Below are positions 6,515 to 12,085 of a DNA stretch of 12,085 bases, piece after piece. The stretch is from the NCBI GenBank assembly GCA_900546455.1, contig URCS01000056.1, positions 1 through 12,085 of the forward strand. Direction: 5' to 3'. The first letter of the stretch is position 1, and every line of letters begins with the position of its first letter. This stretch comes from an uncultured Collinsella sp. GTDB taxonomy: Bacteria > Actinomycetota > Coriobacteriia > Coriobacteriales > Coriobacteriaceae. A model generated the notes under the pieces. That model saw only the letters and a list, made by a program, of their open reading frames with translations. It had not been told where the DNA came from and did no database searches. Both the position numbers and the translations under genes were made by a program.

Positions 6515-6997
6515 TCAGTTGAACAGATTGCCGATGGGGTCGGGGGCGGAACTGGGGAGATAGCGGATTTCTAGTTCTATGCCGAGCTTTTGCAGCTCTC
6601 TGAGAACAGCGACGTCTGTGTCGTCTACGGCAACTGCGGGCGTTGCGGGACGCTTGCCCTCCCCTGCCTGCATATGACCAATGCTGATCTTGGTGATCGG
6701 CACACCGCCCTTAACCAGCGCGAGCGCATCGGAGGGTGAGGCCACCATGATCAGAATCAATTGGCGAGGCGTTGCGGTATGAATGACGTCGATGGTCCTT
6801 TGCACCGAGAAAAACCGCGTCCAAACGCCTTCTGGCGCCGCCACCCTCATGGGTGCCCATTGGCGCGAATCTGCCGCGATCTCATCGTTGACGATTAGGA
6901 CAAGGTTGGAACCCACGGCTTTGTTCCACAGCTCAACGTCTTGTCCGTAAATGAAACGGTCGTCGATGCGTGCGAGAAGAATCTTGGGTTGAGTCAT
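6515..6997 (-). CDS. Orphan PTS EIIB of the mannose/fructose/sorbose family lacking the active-site histidine
   Basis: A 160-residue soluble EIIB-like protein, the normal length for this family. The N-terminal signature, usually RIDxRLIHGQV, reads RIDDRFIYGQD, so the phosphorylated His is Tyr17 (codon TAC, 6947-6949). Other family blocks are intact: LVLIVNDEIAAD, VAAPEGV, LVKGGVPITKISIGHMQ and a C-terminal ELEIRYLP strand. The ATG at 6997 is preferred: it gives the family's N-terminus and has a GGGG stretch (AATGGGGC) upstream. The frame continues to an ATG at 7048 with no family similarity. No EIIA, EIIC or EIID genes adjoin it. It may be a non-phosphorylatable regulator or decoy, or a gene in decay, although the open frame and conserved blocks argue for function. 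How EIIB could work without His is unknown. Confidence 0.85.
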   Translation of the reverse strand: MTQPKILLARIDDRFIYGQDVELWNKAVGSNLVLIVNDEIAADSRQWAPMRVAAPEGVWTRFFSVQRTIDVIHTATPRQLILIMVASPSDALALVKGGVPITKISIGHMQAGEGKRPATPAVAVDDTDVAVLRELQKLGIELEIRYLPSSAPDPIGNLFN

Positions 6998-7086
6998 CGC
7001 TGCCCCATTCTGTTTGAGACCCGTAAGAGCAAGACATCGCGTCTCCAATATTAGTGCATTTAAAGTGAGAAAAGCCGTCAGAACAC

Positions 7087-7115
7087 TTGCGCGGATTTGC
7101 GATGTCCCGTATCAT
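7087..7115 (+). promoter_or_regulatory. Promoter of the tRNA-Thr gene
   Basis: TTGCGC (7087-7092) and TATCAT (7110-7115) are separated by the ideal 17 bases. The predicted transcription start lies about 30 bases before the mature tRNA. It is divergent from the EIIB gene. Confidence 0.55.
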
Positions 7116-7154
7116 AGACAGCCGTTGACGCCTCAGTTGCGCCATCACATGGCC

Positions 7155-7230
7155 GCCAGCGTAGCTCAGTTGGTAGAGCACCGCTCTCGTAAAGCGGGGG
7201 TCACCGGTTCGAGCCCGGTCGCTGGCTCCA
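7155..7230 (+). tRNA. tRNA-Thr (anticodon CGT)
   Basis: A complete 76-nt cloverleaf including an encoded CCA. Acceptor stem GCCAGCG (7155-7161) pairs with CGCTGGC; the D arm is GCTC...GAGC; the anticodon stem CCGCT/AGCGG encloses loop CTCGTAA, giving anticodon CGT, which reads ACG (Thr). The variable loop is 5 nt and the T arm is ACCGG-TTCGAGC-CCGGT. Discriminator base T is followed by CCA. It is a single tRNA with its own promoter and terminator. I see no integrase or duplicated tRNA end nearby. Confidence 0.97.
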
Positions 7231-7241
7231 TTGCACAAGAT

Positions 7242-7264
7242 AGCCGCCTTCGGGCGGCTTTTTT
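7242..7264 (+). terminator. Rho-independent terminator of tRNA-Thr
   Basis: AGCCGCC (7242-7248) and GGCGGCT (7253-7259) form a perfect 7-bp stem with a stable TTCG tetraloop, followed by a run of T to 7264. It begins 12 bases after the tRNA. Confidence 0.93.
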
Positions 7265-7438
7265 GTTGCTGATTTCGGGCGCGCTTCCGCCAATCCAAGC
7301 ACAACGCCGCCGGAAACTCTCCTACTCAACAAAAGCCCCGCCAACCGCAATCCCCAAAGGAACCGCGATCAGCGGGGCCCAAGCGCGTTCCTCCAAGGGA
7401 TAACGCTCGCAAAACGAACAGCTCAGCCGAGCGGCTCG

Positions 7439-7912
7439 TTACTCCTCCCAGTAAGCGTCTGCAAGCAGCTTAAAGCAGATCTTCTTGACCGGCTGCGCGC
7501 CATCGCCCGGGAACTCGAGCGTGGGCATGTGAGGCTCGCCGGCAACAAACAGCGCAAACTTGTCGTCAGCAAGATCGCCGGCGATCGAGGCGTCGGAATC
7601 GACCAGATCGTAGTCGTCCTTCTCGTCAAACTCCTGAACCAGCGTCAGGCTGCCCGTGGCAACCTTAAAGGCCTCGCGACCCTCGACGTCGATCTGCAGG
7701 TCGTGATAGCGCTGATGCGTCTCATAGTGAGCCTCGGCTTCGGGACGCGTCGTGGGAGCCATGACGTTCGCAAAGACCTTGTCGCCCAGAATCGGATGGC
7801 TGCCGACCTCGAGCTTCGCCGGATCGTTCTCCTCGAGCCAATCGATCAGCACGTCGAGGCCCTTGAGCATTCCACGGTACTCCTCGATATCGCCCAATGC
7901 ACCGTAAATCAT
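7439..7912 (-). CDS. YhcH/YjgK/YiaL (DUF386) family protein, probable sugar anomerase
   Basis: A 157-residue cupin-like protein. It carries family hallmarks: an N-terminal MIYGALGDIEEY, YETHQRYHDLQIDVEGRE (about 67-84, contributing metal-binding His/Glu residues), FVAGEPHMP (about 122-130) and VKKICFK near the C-terminus. Members include NanQ, which speeds anomerisation of N-acetylneuraminate, and the EbgC subunit of evolved beta-galactosidase; many sit in amino-sugar or sialic acid operons. The start has GAGGGG 6 bases upstream. It is the last gene of a minus-strand cluster with lacX- and lacC-like genes and follows a nagA remnant by 32 bases. A role in opening or converting phosphosugar anomers is inferred from the family; the true substrate is unknown. 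No clear terminator follows; 7265-7438 has no confident gene. Confidence 0.9.
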   Translation of the reverse strand: MIYGALGDIEEYRGMLKGLDVLIDWLEENDPAKLEVGSHPILGDKVFANVMAPTTRPEAEAHYETHQRYHDLQIDVEGREAFKVATGSLTLVQEFDEKDDYDLVDSDASIAGDLADDKFALFVAGEPHMPTLEFPGDGAQPVKKICFKLLADAYWEE

Positions 7913-7944
7913 CTAAATCCCCTCTCGGATCGTTTCTTTGGCGG

Positions 7945-8079
7945 CTACTCGGCAAACGCATTACCGACGCTGTTGCCACCCACATGCGTCTCGACCAGGG
8001 TAAGGTCGGGATTGAACACGACAGTGTCGGCGTCGCGCCCCGGCATAATGCTACTGCACCTGTCGGCGACATGAGCTAG
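7945..8079 (-). pseudogene. Remnant of the 3' end of a nagA gene (N-acetylhexosamine-6-phosphate deacetylase)
   Basis: Reading the minus strand from 8079 gives 44 codons and a TAG stop whose product contains CSSIMPGRDAD and LTLVETHVGGNSVGNAF. This matches the last 44 residues of the complete NagA encoded at 10803-11972 at 32 of 44 positions by my hand alignment, ending at the equivalent stop. There is no start codon or ribosome binding site and the remaining roughly 345 codons are absent, since the lacC-like gene ends only 30 bases upstream. It is therefore a deletion remnant, not a gene. The divergence from the intact copy points to an older paralogue or a different nagA lineage rather than a recent duplication. 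It sits in the lacX-lacC-yhcH cluster where an intact nagA would be expected. Confidence 0.88.
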
Positions 8080-8109
8080 CAACCGATGCCGGGGCCGCAG
8101 CACAAGCTC

Positions 8110-9045
8110 CTACAGCTCGGTCACGACAACGCCGTTGTAAACCTCGTCCCAACGATCCATAACCAAGTGGCCAGTCATGGGATCCATGGCATTGAGCTTG
8201 CCGCAGGTGTTGGCGGTACGCAGCACCGTCTCGTCGTCGGCGCCGGCAGCAATCGCATGTGCGAAGCCGGCAATGGTCGAATCGCCAGAGCCCGTAGCGT
8301 TAACGGCGGGGATATCGGGGGTCTTGGCGCGGAACGCACGGCCATTGTGGAAGCCAACTGAGCCGGCAGCACCCATGGATACGACGACCCAGGGGATATC
8401 GGAGAAGCGGGCGTCAGAGGCGAGCGCGGAACGGAGCTCGTCCACATCGTCGGTGGTAAAGCTCGTGCCCAGAAGGCCGTTAATTTCGGTCAGGTTAGGC
8501 TTAACCAGCTCAGGCTTGACCTCGGACTTGAGCGCAGCCTCAAGCGAGGCACCCGAGGTATCGAGCAGCACCTTGGCGCCGGCGTTCTCGGCAATGCCCG
8601 TGATCTTAGCATAGTAGTCCGCCTCGACGCCGCGGGGCAGCGAACCCGAGATGGTAACGACATCGGCCTTGCTCGCAAGCTCGGCGAACTTGGCGGTAAA
8701 GGCATCGAGTTCCTCGGGGGCAATCGTCGGGCCGCTCTCGAGCAACTCGGTCTGGTTGCCAGCATGAAGGATATTGAGGCAGATGCGGGTCTCGCCCTTG
8801 ATGGGCACAAAATCATTCTTAATGCCGTTGGCATCCATGAGCTCGGCCATATAGGCGCCCATATGACCACCAAGCAGGCCGGTTGCCACGACATCGTCGC
8901 CCAGCTGGCCCAGGACGCGGGCCACGTTGAGGCCCTTACCGCCGGCGGTCTTTTCGGGCGTCACGCGGTTGACGTCGTCGATAATGAGCTCATCGAGCTG
9001 ATAGCGCGTATCGACGGACGGGTTCATCGTAACGGTGAGGATCAT
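8110..9045 (-). CDS. lacC: PfkB-family kinase, probable tagatose-6-phosphate kinase
   Basis: Cytoplasmic ATP-dependent sugar kinase of 311 residues. LacC converts D-tagatose 6-phosphate to the 1,6-bisphosphate; the close relative FruK acts on fructose 1-phosphate. The PfkB signatures are present: TAGGKGLNVARVLGQLG (33-49), ISGSLPRGV (132-140) and the catalytic loop NATGSGDSTIAG with Asp255 as base. The opening MILTVTMNPSVD, the KGETRICLNILHAG segment and the C-terminal NTCGKLNAMDPMTG resemble staphylococcal and streptococcal LacC more than FruK as I remember them. The start at 9045 is set by AAGGAG 6 bases upstream; the frame runs on to 9084 without family similarity. It follows the lacX-like gene by 59 bases on the same strand, probably in one operon. 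No lacA, lacB or lacD is in the window, so tagatose-6-phosphate supply and the aldolase lie elsewhere. Confidence 0.88.
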   Translation of the reverse strand: MILTVTMNPSVDTRYQLDELIIDDVNRVTPEKTAGGKGLNVARVLGQLGDDVVATGLLGGHMGAYMAELMDANGIKNDFVPIKGETRICLNILHAGNQTELLESGPTIAPEELDAFTAKFAELASKADVVTISGSLPRGVEADYYAKITGIAENAGAKVLLDTSGASLEAALKSEVKPELVKPNLTEINGLLGTSFTTDDVDELRSALASDARFSDIPWVVVSMGAAGSVGFHNGRAFRAKTPDIPAVNATGSGDSTIAGFAHAIAAGADDETVLRTANTCGKLNAMDPMTGHLVMDRWDEVYNGVVVTEL

Positions 9046-9104
9046 TTCTAGCTCCTTATCTCGCAGGCTCCTTATGCCTTGCAAAACGAATTGGCTACAT
9101 GCGA

Positions 9105-9986
9105 CTACAGAATCTCAATCGTGAACGAGCGAACGACGGTCTCCTTGGGCTTGGCGACAAGGCAGCCGCGCTTATGCTCAAGTACGTCGTCCTCATCGGA
9201 GCAGGTCGAGAGGCCGCCCCAGGGTTCAACTGCCACAAAATCGCCCTCGGGCTTACTCCACACAATGAGATACGGGAAGCCCTCGAAGCTCAGGCGAACG
9301 CCCTTGTCCTCCCCCTTCTTAGAAAGCGTGACCTGGCGGCTCTCGAGCACGTCAAAGATGGTCTCCGCAAAATCGAAGAGCTCGTGCGACAGGGGCAGCG
9401 TCTTTCCCACCATGGGGTTCTTGGAGCGGTTTGCCACGTCAATCAATCCAGTCGAGGGAACGGCGGTGCAGAGCTCCGCAGCCTCGTCTTTCTCAAAGCG
9501 CAACTCGTAGTCCGTATAGGCCTCGCCCTCATCGAGCGGACACCTAAAGCCGGGATGACCGCCGATAAAGAACGGCATGTCCTCGGTTCCCTCGTTGGTC
9601 ACCTCATAGGAGACGCGCACGGCATCCCCCTCAAGCGTATAACGAGCGACAAGCTTAAACGGGTACGGATAATCGCTCAGCAGCGCGGCGTTATCCTCCG
9701 AAGCCAGGCACATCGCCAGCTCGTTCTCGCCTTGGCTCAACAGCTTCCACTCCTGTTTGCGCGCAAACCCGTGGCGAGCGAGCTTTACATGATGCCCGGC
9801 AAATGTCATGGCGCTGTTGTCGCGCAAGCCTCCGCAAATCGGGAAGCAAATCGGTGCCTGGCCGGACCACACGGCGGGATCGCCCTGCCACAGATACTCG
9901 CGACCTCCGGCCTCGATCGAGGTAAACGAACCACCGGCCGTGGACACCTTAATAGAAATCGAATCGTTGGAGAGAGCGTATTCCAT
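9105..9986 (-). CDS. lacX: LacX-like aldose 1-epimerase family protein
   Basis: A 293-residue beta-sandwich epimerase-family protein, distinct from the GalM encoded at 5136-6188. Visible family features are PICFPICGGLRDN (45-57), a conserved HGFAR segment (His72), FFIGGHPGFRCPL (His144) and a C-terminal VAVEPWGG containing the probable catalytic Glu (about 260). LacX-type proteins accompany lac/tagatose operons in Gram-positives and are thought to be mutarotases, possibly on phosphosugars, but their substrate is not settled. The ATG at 9986 has AAAGGAT 6-7 bases upstream; the frame runs to 10022 without similarity. It is the first gene of the lacX-lacC-(nagA remnant)-yhcH run and diverges from the flavodoxin gene across 156 bases. 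Its link to lacC supports a galactose- or galactosamine-derived substrate (inference). Confidence 0.88.
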   Translation of the reverse strand: MEYALSNDSISIKVSTAGGSFTSIEAGGREYLWQGDPAVWSGQAPICFPICGGLRDNSAMTFAGHHVKLARHGFARKQEWKLLSQGENELAMCLASEDNAALLSDYPYPFKLVARYTLEGDAVRVSYEVTNEGTEDMPFFIGGHPGFRCPLDEGEAYTDYELRFEKDEAAELCTAVPSTGLIDVANRSKNPMVGKTLPLSHELFDFAETIFDVLESRQVTLSKKGEDKGVRLSFEGFPYLIVWSKPEGDFVAVEPWGGLSTCSDEDDVLEHKRGCLVAKPKETVVRSFTIEIL

Positions 9987-10142
9987 TGCCCATCCTTTCG
10001 AACAACTGCTTTTTGCTCGCAAGTACCCGTCTCGGCCCTAACCAAAGGACAAACCCGCACGTTCATCGATGCGTCCGGTATCCCAGCCATGTAACGGGGT
10101 ACCATACAGACATTGATGCAATTACAGCTGAAAGGCCTTCTT

Positions 10143-10727
10143 ATGCGAACCATCATCCTCTACGCCTCGCGCCATCACGGCAATACGAAAAAGCTCGTGG
10201 ACGCCATCGTCGAGGCACACCCCGAGATCGATACCCTCGATGTGAAGACGCTCGGTAAAAACGAGTATCCCAACCTGCACGAATATCATCTGATCGGTGT
10301 CGCCACGGGCATCTATTACTCCGAGATCGACAAGGACATGGCACGCGTGCTCACGAACGTGCTGCAGCCGCAGGACAAGGTGTTTGGCCTTATGACCTAC
10401 GGTGGCAAAAACAAGTGGTACGGCAAGGATATCGATGGCATCTGCCGCATGAGGCAGGCCATCTTTATGGGTGTCTACGGCTGCCCCGGCTTTGATACGT
10501 GGGGGCCGTTCAAACTCACCGGCGGTGTCCAAAAGGGACACCCGACCGCTGAGGAAATTAAGGGCGCCGTCGACTTCTTCGACAAGATCGAAGACGAGTA
10601 TGGCGACATCATCGTCGAAGAGTACGCCAAGCGCGAGAAGCGTCTAGCATACGAAAAGGAGCATCCCGCGGGGGGTCTTGTGGCCGGCGTCAAGCGCACG
10701 GCAAAGAAGATCGCTAACAAGCTGTAA
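10143..10727 (+). CDS. Flavodoxin-family protein
   Basis: A 194-residue protein predicted to bind FMN and carry electrons or act as a small reductase. The N-terminal IILYASRHHGNTKKL (residues 4-18) is the flavodoxin phosphate-binding loop with its T/SxxxGxT pattern. Further flavin-contact regions are likely around ATGIYYSEID (about 60-70), FGLMTYGGKN (about 89-98) and GVYGCPGFDTWGPFK (about 115-129). The last 20 residues are strongly basic (VKRTAKKIANKL). The ATG at 10143 has GAAAGG 7 bases upstream; the frame also has an ATG at 10113 without a good site. It is a single gene with its own terminator, divergent from lacX and convergent with nagA. Nothing around it suggests a partner enzyme, and its redox role is unknown. 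Confidence 0.88.
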   Translation: MRTIILYASRHHGNTKKLVDAIVEAHPEIDTLDVKTLGKNEYPNLHEYHLIGVATGIYYSEIDKDMARVLTNVLQPQDKVFGLMTYGGKNKWYGKDIDGICRMRQAIFMGVYGCPGFDTWGPFKLTGGVQKGHPTAEEIKGAVDFFDKIEDEYGDIIVEEYAKREKRLAYEKEHPAGGLVAGVKRTAKKIANKL

Positions 10728-10758
10728 CTGTTAAGGTGCTTTTGAGCGTTTAACCCAT

Positions 10759-10797
10759 ACGGCGGGTCCGAGCAGATTCGGGCCCGCCGTCTTTTTC
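10759..10797 (+). terminator. Rho-independent terminator of the flavodoxin gene
   Basis: A 13-bp stem (10759-10771 with 10778-10790, one T/G wobble) with a 6-nt loop is followed by TCTTTTTCT. It lies 31 bases after the flavodoxin stop and just beyond the 3' end of the convergent nagA. On the minus strand no T tract follows, so it serves mainly the plus strand. Confidence 0.9.
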
Positions 10798-10802
10798 TAT
10801 CG

Positions 10803-11972
10803 TTACTCGGTAAAGGCGTTGCCGACGCTCTGACCGCCAACATACGTCTCGACGAGGGTGAGCTCATGGTCGAACACGACAAAGTCGGCGTCGCGACCCG
10901 GCATGATGCTGCCGCACTTATCCTCGATGTGCGCGGAGCGTGCCGGCACCTCAGTTGCCATGCGAATGGCGATATCGGCGCTGGCGATGCCCCAGTCGAC
11001 GATGTTCTTGACGCCCTGGGCAAGCGTGAGCACCGAGCCGGCAATGCTCTTGCCGTCGGCGAGCCAGCACAGGTTGTCCTTCATGATGACGTCCATGCCG
11101 CCACTGGTGTAGCTGCCCTCGGGCATGCCGCCGCAACCCAGGCAGTCGGTGATGAGTACCGTGTGCTGCCAGCCCTTTGCCTGCAGCAGCGCCTTGATGG
11201 CGGCAGGGTTTACGTGCTTGCCGTCACAGATGATCTCGGCGTAGGTCTCGGGCGTAGACATGGCAGCACCCACGACACCGGGCTCACGGTGATGCAGACC
11301 GCGCTGGCCGTTATAGGTATGCGTAAAGCAGCTGGCACCGGCATTGATAGCGGCGATGCACTCATCGTAGGTGGCGTCGGAGTGACCGATGCTGGTCACC
11401 ACGCCCTTGGCGTTCAGAGCAGCCGCATAAGCAGCGGCACCGTCGCGCTCGGCGGCCATGGCGCTCTTAACGATGCGACCGCCCGCAGCCTCCTGCCACT
11501 GGTCGAAAACCTCCTCGGAGGGGTCAATCAGGTAAGCGGGGTTCTGCGCGCCCACGTGCTTCATGGTAAAGAAGGGGCCCTCCAGGTAGATGCCCTGAAT
11601 GCGGGCACCGCAGAAGTCGGGGCCGCGGCCCTCGTCCGCCTTGGCGATAGCAGCGCAGGCGTCCTTGATCTGTTCGACGCCATCGGTGAACGTCGTGGGC
11701 AGCCAGCTGGTGGTACCGCGACGGGCGAGCTCGGTTGAGCTGATATCGATGCCCTCGGGATCGTTATCGGTAGTTGAGTGGTTGTAGAAGCCATGGATGT
11801 GAGTATCGACCATACCCGGTGCGATCCACGATCCCGTGTAGTCCTTAATCTCGCAAGAGGGCTCGTCGGCCTGCCAGGCGCCAAAAACGCCATCCTCGAC
11901 CATAAGATAGCCGCCCAGTTGCGGGCCTGCCGGCAAGAAGAACTTGTCAGCCTTAATTGCGTACGTGCTCAT
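10803..11972 (-). CDS. nagA: N-acetylglucosamine-6-phosphate deacetylase (amidohydrolase superfamily)
   Basis: Cytoplasmic metal-dependent enzyme removing acetate from N-acetylglucosamine 6-phosphate, giving glucosamine 6-phosphate. The 389 residues match the family. Key sites are visible: metal-binding region VDTHIHGF (His58, His60), IYLEGPFF with metal ligand Glu131, IGHSDATYDE (His197), FTHTYNGQRGLHHREPG (His218, His227/228), CDGKH (His253) and ITDCLGCGG with the catalytic Asp276. Most family members have F/YNAM where this reads YNGQ. The ATG at 11972 has AGGAG about 5 bases upstream; an in-frame GTG two codons earlier sits directly on that site and is unlikely. It is transcribed alone, with no nagB adjacent. 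A related GalNAc-6-phosphate deacetylase (AgaA) activity cannot be excluded, especially given the lacC-like neighbour. The C-terminal end is duplicated as a remnant at 7945-8079. Confidence 0.94.
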   Translation of the reverse strand: MSTYAIKADKFFLPAGPQLGGYLMVEDGVFGAWQADEPSCEIKDYTGSWIAPGMVDTHIHGFYNHSTTDNDPEGIDISSTELARRGTTSWLPTTFTDGVEQIKDACAAIAKADEGRGPDFCGARIQGIYLEGPFFTMKHVGAQNPAYLIDPSEEVFDQWQEAAGGRIVKSAMAAERDGAAAYAAALNAKGVVTSIGHSDATYDECIAAINAGASCFTHTYNGQRGLHHREPGVVGAAMSTPETYAEIICDGKHVNPAAIKALLQAKGWQHTVLITDCLGCGGMPEGSYTSGGMDVIMKDNLCWLADGKSIAGSVLTLAQGVKNIVDWGIASADIAIRMATEVPARSAHIEDKCGSIMPGRDADFVVFDHELTLVETYVGGQSVGNAFTE

Positions 11973-12024
11973 ATGCACTCCTCGCTTCTAAAGCAGTTGA
12001 CTGTGGTAATGCTTATACCCAGCT

Positions 12025-12061
12025 CACGTAAAATCAAAACCACCCCTAAAAGGGGTGGTTT
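12025..12061 (-). terminator. Hairpin upstream of nagA, probable terminator of a gene beyond the right edge
   Basis: AAACCACCCCT (12037-12047) and AGGGGTGGTTT (12051-12061) form a perfect 11-bp stem with a 3-base loop. On the minus strand the stem is followed by TGATTTTA, a T-rich tail, so it could end transcription of a minus-strand gene lying beyond 12085. It would then separate nagA from that gene. A second outer inverted repeat, TTATACCC/GGGTATAA (12013-12020 and 12069-12076), flanks it. TATAAG on the minus strand at 12012-12017 could be the nagA -10 element. Confidence 0.6.
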
Positions 12062-12085
12062 GCTCTTAGGGTATAACCCTTGGAT

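Noticed and set aside
7155..7230. tRNA-Thr as an integration site of a mobile island
   Set aside because: No integrase, no direct repeat of the tRNA 3' end in the window and no abrupt change in gene content around it.
7014..7403. Plus-strand open frame of 129 codons
   Set aside because: It runs straight through the tRNA-Thr gene and its terminator.
9099..10094. 331-codon plus-strand frame opposite the lacX-like gene
   Set aside because: The lacX-like frame has family motifs and a good ribosome binding site; the antisense frame has neither.
10866..11738. 290-codon plus-strand frame opposite nagA
   Set aside because: NagA metal-binding and catalytic motifs prove the minus-strand frame; the antisense product is a compositional shadow.

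Overview
The window looks like a chromosomal segment of a gut actinobacterium of the Coriobacteriia, most likely Collinsella or a close relative. This is an inference from moderately high GC, the mix of PTS and tagatose-pathway genes, strong AGGA/GGAG ribosome binding sites and hairpin-rich gaps between genes; no 16S or other taxonomic marker is present. Almost everything concerns sugar uptake and phosphosugar metabolism. I support 11 protein genes, one tRNA, one gene remnant and several hairpin or repeat elements.

Left part (1-4165): a LacE-type PTS permease with fused EIIB (130-1824, minus) is divergent from a TIM-barrel-like protein of unknown function (2181-3101) and a GntR/UTRA regulator (3174-3893). 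The 356-bp AT-rich gap between the divergent genes holds two symmetric palindromes and an inverted pair of perfect 12-bp repeats that could serve as operators. Neither an EIIA nor a phosphoglycosidase is present, so the substrate cannot be read off. Two tandem hairpins with 27-nt loops (3906-4050) follow the GntR gene.

Middle part (4166-7264): a DeoR-family repressor (4166-4930, minus) is divergent from a galactose mutarotase gene, galM (5136-6188). A 154-bp element with 28-bp inverted repeats (6296-6449) precedes an orphan mannose-family PTS EIIB (6515-6997, minus) whose phosphorylated active-site histidine is replaced by tyrosine. A tRNA-Thr(CGT) with its promoter and terminator follows (7087-7264).

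Right part (7439-12085): a minus-strand cluster reads lacX-like epimerase (9986-9105), lacC-like tagatose-6-phosphate kinase (9045-8110), a 44-codon remnant of the 3' end of a nagA gene (8079-7945) and a YhcH/YjgK/YiaL-family gene (7912-7439). A flavodoxin-like gene (10143-10727, plus) diverges from lacX. A complete nagA (11972-10803, minus) converges on the flavodoxin gene across a terminator and is the paralogue of the remnant. The remnant suggests that the cluster once read lacX-lacC-nagA-yhcH, an order that would suit N-acetylated amino sugar (possibly N-acetylgalactosamine) breakdown through tagatose phosphates. This reconstruction is inference.
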